Shown piece after piece: positions 54,646 through 63,670 of a stretch of DNA of 64,000 nt. A model generated the notes under the pieces. It worked only from the letters and a program-made list of their open reading frames with translations. It had not been told where the DNA came from and did no database searches. The DNA lies in assembly GCF_014196505.1 (NCBI RefSeq), contig NZ_JACIDW010000002.1, positions 434,001-498,000 of the forward strand, given 5' to 3'. Position 1 is the first letter of the stretch. Every line of letters begins with the position of its first letter. This stretch comes from Rhizobium metallidurans. GTDB taxonomy: Bacteria > Pseudomonadota > Alphaproteobacteria > Rhizobiales > Rhizobiaceae. The position numbers and the translations under genes were made by a program.

Positions 54646-56514
54646 CTAAACCTCTTCCAGATCGGCCGCCAGGAAGCCGCCCGATTGCCGCGCCCACAGT
54701 TCGGCATAGAGCCCGCCATCGCGCAGCAGCGCCTCGTGCGTCCCCTCCTGGATGATGCGTCCCCTGTCGACGACGATCAGCCGGTCGAGCGCCGCGATCG
54801 TCGACAGCCGGTGCGCGATCGCCAGGACCGTCTTGCCGTCCATGATCCTATTGAGGTTCGTCTGGATCGCCTCCTCGACCTCGGAATCCAGCGCCGACGT
54901 CGCCTCGTCGAGCACCAGGATCGGCGCATCCTTGAGCATCACCCGGGCGATGGCGATCCGCTGTCGCTGCCCGCCCGAAAGCTTGACGCCGCGTTCGCCG
55001 ACATGCGCGTCGAACCCCTTGCGCCCCTGCTGGTCCTCCAGCCGCTGGATGAAGCCCAGCGCCTCGGCGCGCCGCGCCGCCTCGATCAATCCGGCCTCGC
55101 CGGCATCCGGCCGGCCGAAGAGGATGTTGTCGCGCACCGAGCGGTGCAGCAGGGAGGTGTCCTGGCTGACGACGCCGATCTGCATCCTGAGCGACTCCTG
55201 CCGGACATTGGCGATGTCCTGCCCGTCGATCAGGATGCGGCCACCCTCGAGGTCGTAGAGCCGGAGCAGAAGGTTCACCAGCGTCGACTTGCCGGCGCCT
55301 GAGCGTCCGACAATGCCGACCTTCTCGCCGGGTGCGATGCTGAGCGAGAAACGGTCGATCACGCCGCTTCCCTTTCCATAGTGGAAGGACACGTCGTCGA
55401 AACGGATGCCGGGCTCGGCGATGACGAGATCCGGTGCATCCGGCTTGTCGACGAGGGCGAGCGGCTTGGAGATGAGTTCAGCCGAATTCTGGATGGTGCC
55501 GAGATTGCGCATGATGCCGTTGAACTGCGTCATCAGGCGTCCGAGCAGGAAGTTCAGCCTGAGCACCAGCGCCAGCGAGAACGCGACGGCGCCCGAGCTG
55601 ATCAGCCCCTGCAGCCAGAGATGCACGCTGAGGCCCGCCATCGTCACGATCATGATGCCCGAAAGCAGCGCCATGGAGGCGCGCACGCCGGTGATGAAGC
55701 GGGTGAAGAGCAGCACCGTCGCCTGGAACGTGTCGAAGCCCTGCCGCATGTAGCGATCGGTCTCCTCGTCCCTGGCAAACAGCTTCAGCGTCTGGATGTT
55801 ACTGTAGGCATCCACCATGCGACCGTTGAGCATCGAGGCGGATTCGGCGGTATCGCGCGAGTGGCGGCGGATGCGCGGCACGAAGTAGCGCGCGAGAATG
55901 CCGAAAGCGACGAGCCAGCTGAGCACCACGATCGCCAGCGACAGATCGAGACGCGCGACGAGAACCAGCGTCGTCGCCGCATAGATGCCGACGAACCAGA
56001 CGCTCTCCATCAGCGAGGTCACGAGGTCGCCCGTCGCCTGCCCCGCCGACCACACCTTGGTGACGATCCGCCCGGAGAAATCGCTCTGGAAGAACGACAG
56101 CGATTGCCGCGACACATGCAGATAGGATTGCCAGCGCGCCAGATTGTAAAAGCCGGGCGTGATCACCTGCTGGTCGACCAGCGCGATCAACAGCTGCACG
56201 ACGAAGCGCACGAGGCCGATGAGGAAGAGCATGCCGAACAGCTCGAAGCCGTAGGTCGCCAGGAGCCCGTTCCAGCCGACGTCAGGCGTGATGCTGGCGA
56301 GAATGTCGACGACCCGGCCGACGAACCAGAACAGCGCCGCCTCGATCGCGGCCGACATCCCGCCGAGAACCAGCATAGCGATGAAGGGCAGTTTCGCCTG
56401 GCCGATGTAGAACCAGACGAAGCCGCTCGTCGACCGCGGCGGCTGGATGTTGTCGCGCGGTTGGAAGGGGTCGATCCAGGTCTCAAAGGCACGAAAGAGT
56501 CGATTTAGGAGCAT
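54646..56514 (-). CDS. ABC exporter (fused permease-ATPase), first paralogue
   Basis: The 622-residue half-transporter has six membrane helices (residues ~40-330) followed by an ATPase with Walker A GIVGRSGAGKSTLVNLLL, signature LSGGQRQRIAIARVML, Walker B ILVLDEATSALD and H-loop AIAHRLSTI. It is MsbA-like and probably exports lipids, peptides or drugs as a dimer. Its closest relative in the window is the gene at 57005-58861, and the two are probably a recent or ancient duplication that may form a heterodimer. The substrate is unknown. Confidence 0.92.
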   Translation of the reverse strand: MLLNRLFRAFETWIDPFQPRDNIQPPRSTSGFVWFYIGQAKLPFIAMLVLGGMSAAIEAALFWFVGRVVDILASITPDVGWNGLLATYGFELFGMLFLIGLVRFVVQLLIALVDQQVITPGFYNLARWQSYLHVSRQSLSFFQSDFSGRIVTKVWSAGQATGDLVTSLMESVWFVGIYAATTLVLVARLDLSLAIVVLSWLVAFGILARYFVPRIRRHSRDTAESASMLNGRMVDAYSNIQTLKLFARDEETDRYMRQGFDTFQATVLLFTRFITGVRASMALLSGIMIVTMAGLSVHLWLQGLISSGAVAFSLALVLRLNFLLGRLMTQFNGIMRNLGTIQNSAELISKPLALVDKPDAPDLVIAEPGIRFDDVSFHYGKGSGVIDRFSLSIAPGEKVGIVGRSGAGKSTLVNLLLRLYDLEGGRILIDGQDIANVRQESLRMQIGVVSQDTSLLHRSVRDNILFGRPDAGEAGLIEAARRAEALGFIQRLEDQQGRKGFDAHVGERGVKLSGGQRQRIAIARVMLKDAPILVLDEATSALDSEVEEAIQTNLNRIMDGKTVLAIAHRLSTIAALDRLIVVDRGRIIQEGTHEALLRDGGLYAELWARQSGGFLAADLEEV

Positions 56515-56676
56515 ATTTGCGATATAGGCTTATCCGCCGGATGGGGAAAGCAATCCGCTCGCCGGACCAACCTTATATTTTCGTAATGATTGGTAACATC
56601 GACGGCATCGTCGTTGAATGAGACATGTCCCGCCACAATGTGGGAATAGCATGAGATTTCACGGGAGACGGCCACA

Positions 56677-56919
56677 ATGCAAAAGAGGACACTCGTGTCG
56701 AGCATACCGTTGCCTTTGGCGGAAAGACTCGATGCGGTCACGGAGCAGCTCGGCGTACCGCACGACCAGGTCGTGGCGGAAGCCGTAGCCGCATGGATCG
56801 ATACGGAAGAGCAGCGTCGGCTCATGGCGTTGCGCACGTTGGCCTTCGCCAGCAGCATGGCGGTCGAAGGTCATCGCGTCATCGACTGGGCGGACAGCCT
56901 GAGTGCCGACAGGCACTGA
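56677..56919 (+). CDS. Ribbon-helix-helix (CopG/MetJ-like) protein
   Basis: The 80-residue protein starts MQKRTLVSSIPLPLAERLDA. The beta-strand TLVSSIPLPL is followed by helices DAVTEQLGVPHDQVVAEAVAAWI, the ribbon-helix-helix pattern. A charged C terminus follows. It lies between the two ABC exporters on the opposite strand. A solitary RHH protein can be a regulator of flanking genes or an orphan antitoxin. No toxin ORF follows, only a terminator, so an autonomous regulator is more likely. Confidence 0.8.
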   Translation: MQKRTLVSSIPLPLAERLDAVTEQLGVPHDQVVAEAVAAWIDTEEQRRLMALRTLAFASSMAVEGHRVIDWADSLSADRH

Positions 56920-56952
56920 ACAGACACAGCCAAGCGACTGATTGGAAACAAC

Positions 56953-56987
56953 AACGCCCTCCCGATATCCCAGGGAGGGCGTTTTCA
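56953..56987. terminator. Bidirectional terminator after the RHH gene and the second ABC exporter
   Basis: The perfect 11-bp stem AACGCCCTCCC/GGGAGGGCGTT with a 9-base loop is followed by TTTT on the plus strand. Confidence 0.8.
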
Positions 56988-57004
56988 GTTGATGGCGGGC
57001 GTGG

Positions 57005-58861
57005 TCACTCGGCGGCCGCTTCCGCCTCCTCCGAGTGATCGGCGAGGAAGCCGCCCGACTGGCGGTTCCAGAGATCGGCATAGACGCCGCCCTGCCCCAC
57101 CAGCTCATTGTGCGAGCCGGCCTCGATGATCTTGCCCTTGTCGAGCACGACCAGCCGGTCCATCTCCGTCAGCGTCGACAGCCGGTGGGCGATGGCGATG
57201 ACGGTCTTGCCCTCCATGAGCGCGAACAGGTTCTCCTGGATCGCGGCCTCGACCTCGGAATCGAGCGCCGAGGTCGCCTCGTCGAGAACCAGGATCGGCG
57301 CGTCCTTGAGGAACACGCGGGCGATCGCGATACGCTGGCGCTGGCCGCCGGAGAGCTTCACGCCGCGCTCGCCGACCTGCGCGTCGAGCGCCTTGCGCCC
57401 CTGCATGTCGACGAGACCCTCGATGAAGTCCCAGGCGTTCGCCCGTCTGGCCGCCTCGATCACCTCCGCATCCGTCGCATCCGGGCGGCCGTAGGCGATG
57501 TTGTCGCGGATCGAGCGGTGCAGCAGCGACGTGTCCTGCGTGACGACACCGATCAGTTCGCGCAGGCTCTCCTGCGAGACATGCGAGATGTCCTGGCCGT
57601 CGATGGTGATGCGGCCACCTTCCAGATCGTAGAAGCGTAGAAGCAGGTTCATCAGCGTCGTCTTGCCGGCGCCGGAGCGGCCGACCAGACCCACCTTCTC
57701 GCCCGCCCTGATGTCGAGCGTCAGGTTCTCGATGATGCCCTTGCCCTTGCCGTAGTGGAAGCCGATCCGGTCGTAGTGGATCGCACCCTTCTTGGCCGAT
57801 AGCGACGAGGCGCCCGGCTTGTCGGTGATGTCGTGCTGCTTCGCCATCATCTCCATGCCGTCATAGACCGTGCCGATATTCTCGAACAGCGCCGAGACTT
57901 CCCACATGATCCACTGCGACATGCTGTTGACGCGCATGGCAAGGCCGATGGCGATCGCGATCGCGCCGACCGAAATGCCGCCGTTCAGCCAGAACCAGAT
58001 CGACAGGCCCGAGATCACGAACAACGCCACGCAGTTGTTGAAGTAGACCAGTGCGTGGAACATCGTGACCTTGCGCATCTGCTGGTGCACGGTCTGCAGG
58101 AACTGGTCCATGCCCTCCTTGGCGTAGGTCTCCTCGCGACCGGCATGCGAGAACAGCTTCACCGTCGCGATGTTGGTGTAGCTGTCGACGACGCGGCCGG
58201 TCATCAGCGAACGCGCGTCCGCCTGCATCGCCGCGATCTTGCGCAGCCGCGGCACGAAGTAGGCGACGATGGCGATATAGACGCCGAGCCATGCCAGGAT
58301 CGGGATCATCAGCCGCCAGTCGGCCGCCGCGATGACGATGATCATCGAGATGAAGTAGCTGACGACATAGACGAAGACGTCGAGGATCTTCATCACCGTC
58401 TCGCGCACGGCGAGCGACGTCTGCATCACCTTGGTTGCCACGCGTCCGGCGAACTCGTTGGCGAAGAAGGTCATGCTGTGACGCATCAGGAAACGGTGCA
58501 TCTGCCAGCGGGCGATCATCGGGTAGTTGCCCATCAGCACCTGGTGCATGATGACGGAATCGGCCACCGCCGCCACGGGCAGGCCGATCAGGATCAGCGC
58601 GCCCATCCAGTAGAGCTTGTAGCCCTCGGTATCGAGGAATGTCTTCGGATCGGCCTGCGTCAGCCAGTCGACGATGTTGCCGAGGAACCGGAACAAGGCG
58701 ACTTCGCCGACCGCGATCAGCATCGTCAGCACCGCCATGGCGGCAAGCCAGGGCGCCGCCGGCTTCGTATAGTGCCAGCAGAAGGCAACGAGCCCCCTGG
58801 GAGGAACGCCGGGTTCCTCGTCGGGGAAGGGATTGAGACGCTGTTCAAACCAGCCAAACAT
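57005..58861 (-). CDS. ABC exporter (fused permease-ATPase), second paralogue
   Basis: The 618-residue protein starts MFGWFEQRLNPFPDEEPG (GGAG at suitable spacing). It has six membrane helices (residues ~30-320) and an ATPase with GLVGRSGAGKTTLMNLLL, LSGGQRQRIAIARVFL, ILVLDEATSALD and AIAHRLSTL. It is homologous to the gene at 54646 over its whole length, including VSQDTSLLHRS-type blocks in the ATPase. Export of lipids, peptides or drugs is expected. The upstream region carries a possible 22-codon leader ORF with a hairpin. Confidence 0.92.
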   Translation of the reverse strand: MFGWFEQRLNPFPDEEPGVPPRGLVAFCWHYTKPAAPWLAAMAVLTMLIAVGEVALFRFLGNIVDWLTQADPKTFLDTEGYKLYWMGALILIGLPVAAVADSVIMHQVLMGNYPMIARWQMHRFLMRHSMTFFANEFAGRVATKVMQTSLAVRETVMKILDVFVYVVSYFISMIIVIAAADWRLMIPILAWLGVYIAIVAYFVPRLRKIAAMQADARSLMTGRVVDSYTNIATVKLFSHAGREETYAKEGMDQFLQTVHQQMRKVTMFHALVYFNNCVALFVISGLSIWFWLNGGISVGAIAIAIGLAMRVNSMSQWIMWEVSALFENIGTVYDGMEMMAKQHDITDKPGASSLSAKKGAIHYDRIGFHYGKGKGIIENLTLDIRAGEKVGLVGRSGAGKTTLMNLLLRFYDLEGGRITIDGQDISHVSQESLRELIGVVTQDTSLLHRSIRDNIAYGRPDATDAEVIEAARRANAWDFIEGLVDMQGRKALDAQVGERGVKLSGGQRQRIAIARVFLKDAPILVLDEATSALDSEVEAAIQENLFALMEGKTVIAIAHRLSTLTEMDRLVVLDKGKIIEAGSHNELVGQGGVYADLWNRQSGGFLADHSEEAEAAAE

Positions 58862-59243
58862 GAAAATGCTCCGAACTTCAGCGTTCCGGCCCTGGCCGGC
58901 GCGGACGCGCAACGGCTTATATGGGCAGCGGACGTTCAAGGGACGAGGCCAATATGGCCGCGCAATGGATTAACGATGGGAAATCAGAAAGAAGAAGACG
59001 CTTAGGAGCGTCGGGTCGCCATGATCCGCACGATGACGGACGGGAGGCTGACATACGGCAATGCATTCATCTTGGCGCTCCCTCGTTGGCGATTGAAGAT
59101 ATGCACCGATAACGCGAAATCGGCCGGAATTCCAGCCCCTACTTGCCGAATATCGAAGATTCGCGCCCAAAAACCAGGCTGTTGCACCAAAACCGCACTC
59201 GCGCTAGGTCAGGCCGGACGGAAGCGATCAAACGGCGGCGATC
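58862..59243. other. Divergent region between the second ABC exporter and trmL
   Basis: The gap is 382 bases. On the minus strand a 22-codon ORF (59002-59070) with an RBS ends inside a GACGCT/AGCGTC hairpin (58997-59012) followed by a pyrimidine-rich tract. I otherwise see nothing. Confidence 0.4.
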
Positions 59244-59705
59244 ATGGCGGACCTCAGAATAGCACTCTATCAGCCCGATATAGCAGGCAATACCGGCACG
59301 ATCCTGCGGCTGGCCGCCTGCCTCGATTTCGCCGTCGATATCATTGAGCCCGCCGGTTTCGACATCTCCGACCGCAATCTCAAGCGCGCCGGCATGGATT
59401 ACATCGCTGCCGCCGCCCTCACCCGCCATGTCAATTTCGAGCGGTTCGAGGACTGGCGCAAAACCACCGGCCGCCGCCTCGTGCTCGCCTCCACCAAGGC
59501 CTCCGGCCGCTACACCGACTTCCGCTTCCGCCCTGATGACATCCTGCTCTTCGGCCGCGAAAGCGCCGGCGTTCCCGATCATGTGCATGACACAGCCGAT
59601 GCCCGCATCCTCGTGCCGATGGTCGAGGGACAGCGCTCGATCAATGTCGCCGTGTCGGCGGCGATGATCACGGGCGAAGCCATGCGCCAGACCGTCTGGT
59701 CCTGA
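59244..59705 (+). CDS. trmL: tRNA (cytidine(34)-2'-O)-methyltransferase
   Basis: The 153-residue SPOUT methyltransferase begins IALYQPDIAGNTGTILRLAA. It carries ALTRHVNFERFEDWRK and the knot motifs ILLFGRESAGVPDHVHD and VPMVEGQRSINVAVSAAMIT, typical of TrmL. It methylates the wobble base of tRNA-Leu. The ATG follows GGCGGCGATC. In several rhizobia trmL lies between petABC and hemF, as here. Confidence 0.95.
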   Translation: MADLRIALYQPDIAGNTGTILRLAACLDFAVDIIEPAGFDISDRNLKRAGMDYIAAAALTRHVNFERFEDWRKTTGRRLVLASTKASGRYTDFRFRPDDILLFGRESAGVPDHVHDTADARILVPMVEGQRSINVAVSAAMITGEAMRQTVWS

Positions 59706-59755
59706 CCCCGCCATCGAAATGCCGGTTCGGCGGCGGATAATGTCGCGAACGGCGT

Positions 59756-59783
59756 TGTGAAATCGCCGATCAGGCGTATAATT
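59756..59783 (+). promoter_or_regulatory. Predicted promoter of the Na/Pi symporter gene
   Basis: TTGTGA (59756-59761), a 16-base spacer and TATAAT (59778-59783) lie about 118 bases before the start codon. Confidence 0.6.
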
Positions 59784-59900
59784 TTTAGCCGGGCAAACAA
59801 AAAATCGGACGATGTGCCGATATTTCAATGATTTGCCATCAGGAAAGAGTCGCAGAACGCGCCACTTAGGACGCCAAGAGATAGAAAAAGACCGGCCCGC

Positions 59901-61547
59901 ATGGAATCCACCATCGTCATGATCAACCTGTTCGGCGCCGTGGCCTTGCTGCTGTTCGGCCTGTCGCAGGTCAAGGATGGCGTCAACAGGGCCTTCGGCG
60001 CGCGGCTGCGGACCGGGCTCGCATCAGGCACCAAGAGCGGCCTGCGCTCCTTCCTCTCCGGTTTCCTCGCGACCATCGCCCTGCAAAGCTCCACCGCGAC
60101 CGCCCTGATGGTCGCCTCCTTCGTCGAGCGCGAGCTGGTCAAGCCGCGCATGGCGCAGATCGTGCTTCTGGGCGCCAATGTCGGCACCGCCGTCACCGCC
60201 TGGATCGTCGCAACCGGCATCGCCTGGCTGTCACCGCTGGTCATCCTCGCGGGCATCGTGCTCTATCGCGGCGGCTCGACCTCCCGCCAGGGCGGCGGCC
60301 AGGCGCTGATCGGCATCGGCCTCATGCTGCTGTCGTTGCATCTCCTGAGCAGCGCCACGGAGCCGATGCGCCAGTCGCCGGCGCTCTCGGCCTTCATCGG
60401 CCTGCTCGACAATGCCTGGCCGGTGGCGCTCGCCTTCTCGGCCGGAATCGCCTTCATCTCCTCCTCCAGCCTCGCCGCCGTCGTCCTGATCCTGTCGCTC
60501 GCCTCGACGGGCATCCTGTCGGCCGGCCTCGTGATCGTATTGGTGCTCGGCGCCAATCTCGGCGGCGCCATCCCGCCGGTCATCGCCTCGCTTTCGGGCC
60601 CCGCCTCGGTCAAGCGCGTCACGCTGGGCAACCTGATCGTGCGCGCCATCGGCTGCCTGATCGCGCTGCCGCTCGCGGGTTTCGCCGCCGAGCTCCTGGA
60701 AACCCTGCCGCTGTCTCCGGCCAAGCTGCCGGTCGATGCCCATCTCGGCTTCAACCTCATCCTCGCGGCGCTTGCCTGGCCCTTCTCGCGTCTGCTGTCG
60801 CGCCTGATGTTGAAGATGGTCCCCGAGGACGAGCAGGCGGATAACGCCCCGCGCTATCTCGATCCGCAGGAACTCTCCACGCCTGTCGTGGCGCTCGCCA
60901 GCGCCACCCGCGAAGTGCTTGGCGTCGGAGACCTGATCGAGCGCATGCTGCATCGCGCCGCCGATGCCTTCGAACGCAACAACATGGCCAAGCTGACGGA
61001 GATCGGAGCCCTCGAAAAACGAGTCGACAGCCTGCAGCAGGACGTGAAGATCTACCTCTCCAAGCTCGGCCGCGGCGGCCTCAGCGAAGAGGACGGACGC
61101 CGCTCCATCGTCATCATCGACTACGCCATCAACCTCGAGCATATCGGCGACATCATCGAGAAGGGTCTGCTGCCGCAGGTCGCCAAGAAGGTCTCGCTCG
61201 GCCTGAAATTTTCCGAGGACGGCTATGAGGAGCTCAGCAAGCTCTTCCACCTGACGCTGGAAAACCTGCGCATCGCCCAGACGATCTTCGTCACCCGCGA
61301 TTTCAATCTCGCCCGGCAGCTGATGGAAGTGAAGGTGGAAGTGCGCCGCATGGAGAAGCAGTCCTCCGAGCGCCATCTGGAACGCCTGCGCGACGGCCGC
61401 GCCGACAGCCTGCAGACCAGTTCGCTGCATCTCGACATGCTGCGCGACCTCAAGCGCATCAACGCCCACATCGTCTCCGTGGCGCACCCGATCCTGGATG
61501 AAAGCGGCCTGCTGATTGAAAGCCGCCTGCGCAACGCCGCCGAATAA
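59901..61547 (+). CDS. Na/Pi cotransporter family protein (NptA/YjbB-like with PhoU domain)
   Basis: The 548-residue protein has about eight to nine N-terminal membrane segments (residues ~5-300). The two inverted repeats carry QSSTATALMVASFV and the second SSSSLAAVVLILSL, which form the phosphate/sodium site. The C-terminal ~230 residues are PhoU-like helices (LESLERR-type repeats such as VDSLQQDVKIYLSKL, LEHIGDIIEKGLLP). In Escherichia coli YjbB exports phosphate. Here import or export of Pi is possible. It has its own promoter, no pst genes nearby. Confidence 0.9.
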   Translation: MESTIVMINLFGAVALLLFGLSQVKDGVNRAFGARLRTGLASGTKSGLRSFLSGFLATIALQSSTATALMVASFVERELVKPRMAQIVLLGANVGTAVTAWIVATGIAWLSPLVILAGIVLYRGGSTSRQGGGQALIGIGLMLLSLHLLSSATEPMRQSPALSAFIGLLDNAWPVALAFSAGIAFISSSSLAAVVLILSLASTGILSAGLVIVLVLGANLGGAIPPVIASLSGPASVKRVTLGNLIVRAIGCLIALPLAGFAAELLETLPLSPAKLPVDAHLGFNLILAALAWPFSRLLSRLMLKMVPEDEQADNAPRYLDPQELSTPVVALASATREVLGVGDLIERMLHRAADAFERNNMAKLTEIGALEKRVDSLQQDVKIYLSKLGRGGLSEEDGRRSIVIIDYAINLEHIGDIIEKGLLPQVAKKVSLGLKFSEDGYEELSKLFHLTLENLRIAQTIFVTRDFNLARQLMEVKVEVRRMEKQSSERHLERLRDGRADSLQTSSLHLDMLRDLKRINAHIVSVAHPILDESGLLIESRLRNAAE

Positions 61548-61550
61548 ACG

Positions 61551-61811
61551 TCAATCGGCCGATGGCAGGCGCCGCATGGTGAACTCGATCTGGTCGCCGT
61601 CGAGCTGTCGCCAGCTCTCGACCTCGGTCCAGTAGGCGGCCTTGGGGTACTCGTCGAACCACTCGCGGGCCTTGGCGCGCGCATCGAGCAGCGCCAGGCA
61701 ATAGGTCTGCCGCACGAACCGGTCGTTCTTGCGCGGCGTGCCCTCGGCCCGGTGCGTGGCAATCCTTCGCTTCAAACCGTCAAATGACGGCGGTCCTGGG
61801 ATCTTCGTCAT
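61551..61811 (-). CDS. Small conserved protein of unknown function
   Basis: The 86-residue soluble protein, [20 protein letters not shown], is rich in charged residues and contains [21 protein letters not shown] do not recognise the family. Its stop is 3 bases after the convergent Na/Pi gene stop. It is divergent from hemF, with a 175-base gap. Confidence 0.6.
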   Translation of the reverse strand: MTKIPGPPSFDGLKRRIATHRAEGTPRKNDRFVRQTYCLALLDARAKAREWFDEYPKAAYWTEVESWRQLDGDQIEFTMRRLPSAD

Positions 61812-61986
61812 ACAACCTACCTCTAATGGAAAGGTAGTATCGAAGCCTGAACATTGCGAGTCGAATCTGAAGCCTGCTCACGAACAGGATGGCGCGGTTG
61901 GCGCTCCGCCGGACGACCTGCTATCAGGGGCGATTGAAGCGGGCACGACTCGAAATTGGCCCGCGCGCGTACCGGAGACGACGACT

Positions 61987-62901
61987 ATGGAACGACCCGA
62001 ACTTCCGATCGGCCTGCCCGCGGATATCGAGGACAAGAAGGAGCTGGCCCGCAACTGGTTCGAGGGCCTGCGCGACCAGATCTGCGCCTCTTTCGAAGCA
62101 TTGGAGGATGAACTCGCCGGCCCGCTCTCGGATCGTGAGCCCGGCCGCTTCGTCGCCAAGGACTGGCAGCGCGAGAACGGTGCGGGTGGCGGCGGTCGCA
62201 TGTCGATGATGGAAGGCCGCGTCTTCGAGAAGGTCGGCGTCCACACCTCCACCGTCTATGGCGAGTTCAGCGCCGACCTGCGCGCCCAGATGCCGGGCGC
62301 CAAGGACGATCCGCGTTTCTGGGCCTCCGGCATCTCGCTGATCGCCCATCCGGTCAATCCCAATGTCCCCGCCGTGCACATGAACACCCGCATGGTGGTG
62401 ACCTCGAGCCGCTGGTTCGGCGGCGGCGCGGACCTGACGCCGGTGCTCGACCGCCGCCGCACCCAGGAGGACGACGACACAAGGCTGTTCCACAAGGCGA
62501 TGGAGATCGCCTGCCGCAGCCACGCCGGCGTCGCCGATTACGACGCCTACAAGACGTGGTGCGACGAATACTTCTTCCTCAAGCACCGCAACGAGGCGCG
62601 CGGCATCGGCGGCATCTTCTACGACTGGCTGCATTCGGGCGAGGAAGCCGGCGGCTGGAGCGCCGACTTCGCCTTCACCCGCGATGTCGGCCGCGCCTTC
62701 GCGATGGTTTATCCACGGATTGTTCGCTCCAACTTCAATAAACAGTGGACAGAACAAGATCGTGAAGAACAATTGATTCGCCGTGGGCGATATGTCGAGT
62801 TCAATCTGCTATATGACCGGGGAACGATCTTCGGTTTGAAAACGGGTGGGAATGTCGAGTCCATTCTCTCATCGCTGCCCCCCGCCGTTCGCTGGCCGTA
62901 A
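61987..62901 (+). CDS. hemF: Oxygen-dependent coproporphyrinogen III oxidase
   Basis: The 304-residue protein shows [42 protein letters not shown] and the C-terminal [23 protein letters not shown] region, all typical of HemF. It converts coproporphyrinogen III to protoporphyrinogen IX using O2. A good RBS (GGAGACGACT) precedes the ATG at 61987. From about codon 241 on, codon use abruptly shifts to AT-ending codons (see findings), although the protein motifs stay intact. Confidence 0.96.
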   Translation: MERPELPIGLPADIEDKKELARNWFEGLRDQICASFEALEDELAGPLSDREPGRFVAKDWQRENGAGGGGRMSMMEGRVFEKVGVHTSTVYGEFSADLRAQMPGAKDDPRFWASGISLIAHPVNPNVPAVHMNTRMVVTSSRWFGGGADLTPVLDRRRTQEDDDTRLFHKAMEIACRSHAGVADYDAYKTWCDEYFFLKHRNEARGIGGIFYDWLHSGEEAGGWSADFAFTRDVGRAFAMVYPRIVRSNFNKQWTEQDREEQLIRRGRYVEFNLLYDRGTIFGLKTGGNVESILSSLPPAVRWP

Positions 62902-63015
62902 CTGGGAGGAAAGATCGGCGGTTAGCTTGGTAAATTGCACGTGAGAGGCTTTTAATAAGCGGACCGGATACCCATTTCATGCATGTACGCGCCTAACAAT
63001 CGGAGGAGGATTGTC

Positions 63016-63276
63016 ATGACGATACAGAGTGGAACACCGGCGGCGACAGGTGTCCAACAGCCACCCCGCCCAATCGATACGCCCGAGCTGCTCACAAGGC
63101 TGGCCGAGGCGCTGAAAGCCAAGAGCGGCTCCGACCTGCCCCTTTCCTGCTTCGTGGAACAGGTAAAGCTTCAACTCGCCGGCGGCCTTTCCGCCGAGGA
63201 GCTGTCGCGCCGCGCCAGGAGCCAGCACAGCGGCGCACGCACGGATTGCTACCGTGCATGGGCGATGCCCGAATAA
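63016..63276 (+). CDS. Small protein of unknown function
   Basis: The 86-residue protein starts MTIQSGTPAATGVQQPPRPI with a very strong RBS (GGAGGAGGA). A short helix-rich body follows (ELLTRLAEALKAKSGSDLPL, VEQVKLQLAGGLSAEELSRR). It has no membrane segment and no known motif. It is probably real because of the RBS and codon use. Function unknown. Confidence 0.6.
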   Translation: MTIQSGTPAATGVQQPPRPIDTPELLTRLAEALKAKSGSDLPLSCFVEQVKLQLAGGLSAEELSRRARSQHSGARTDCYRAWAMPE

Positions 63277-63470
63277 TCGGCCCGAATAATCGGGTTGAGG
63301 ATTCAGGCCCTCACGCTTTTGATGATGTGGCCTGAACAGTCCGGGGACCGGACACATCGATGATCGCGAAATGGCGATCCCTACGGCCGGTGCGGCAACC
63401 GGCCGGAACCTTCCTGTCCCTGGAGCATTCCCACAGAACGCAAGAGCGGAACTCAAGTCAGGAGGAGACG

Positions 63471-63656
63471 ATGAGACTTTTCGAATGTGGAACGCTGGTC
63501 CCCGGATGCAGCTGGCACACCCGCGCAAGCGACGACGCCGAAGTCGTGCGCCGCGCCGTCGATCATATGAAGTCCGCGCATGGTGAAACCATCATCCGCG
63601 AAAACATGGTCGACAACATCAAGGCCCGCATCCGCAACGAAGCGAACGCGGCCTGA
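63471..63656 (+). CDS. DUF1059 domain-containing small protein
   Basis: The 61-residue protein matches DUF1059: FECGTLVPGCSWHTRASDDA, then EVVRRAVDHMKSAHGE. The CG...PGC motif is present. GGAGGAGACG precedes the ATG. Function unknown; the conserved cysteines hint at metal or redox chemistry. The small gene at 63016 lies upstream on the same strand, with a 194-base gap. Confidence 0.85.
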   Translation: MRLFECGTLVPGCSWHTRASDDAEVVRRAVDHMKSAHGETIIRENMVDNIKARIRNEANAA

Positions 63657-63670
63657 TCTTGGCGATCTGC

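Noticed and set aside
56677..56919. Toxin-antitoxin module
   Set aside because: Only the RHH protein is present; a terminator follows within 35 bases and no toxin ORF is found on either side.
62709..62717. DnaA box TTATCCACG in hemF as a replication origin
   Set aside because: There is a single box inside a coding gene with no cluster of boxes and no origin-associated gene, so an origin is not supported.
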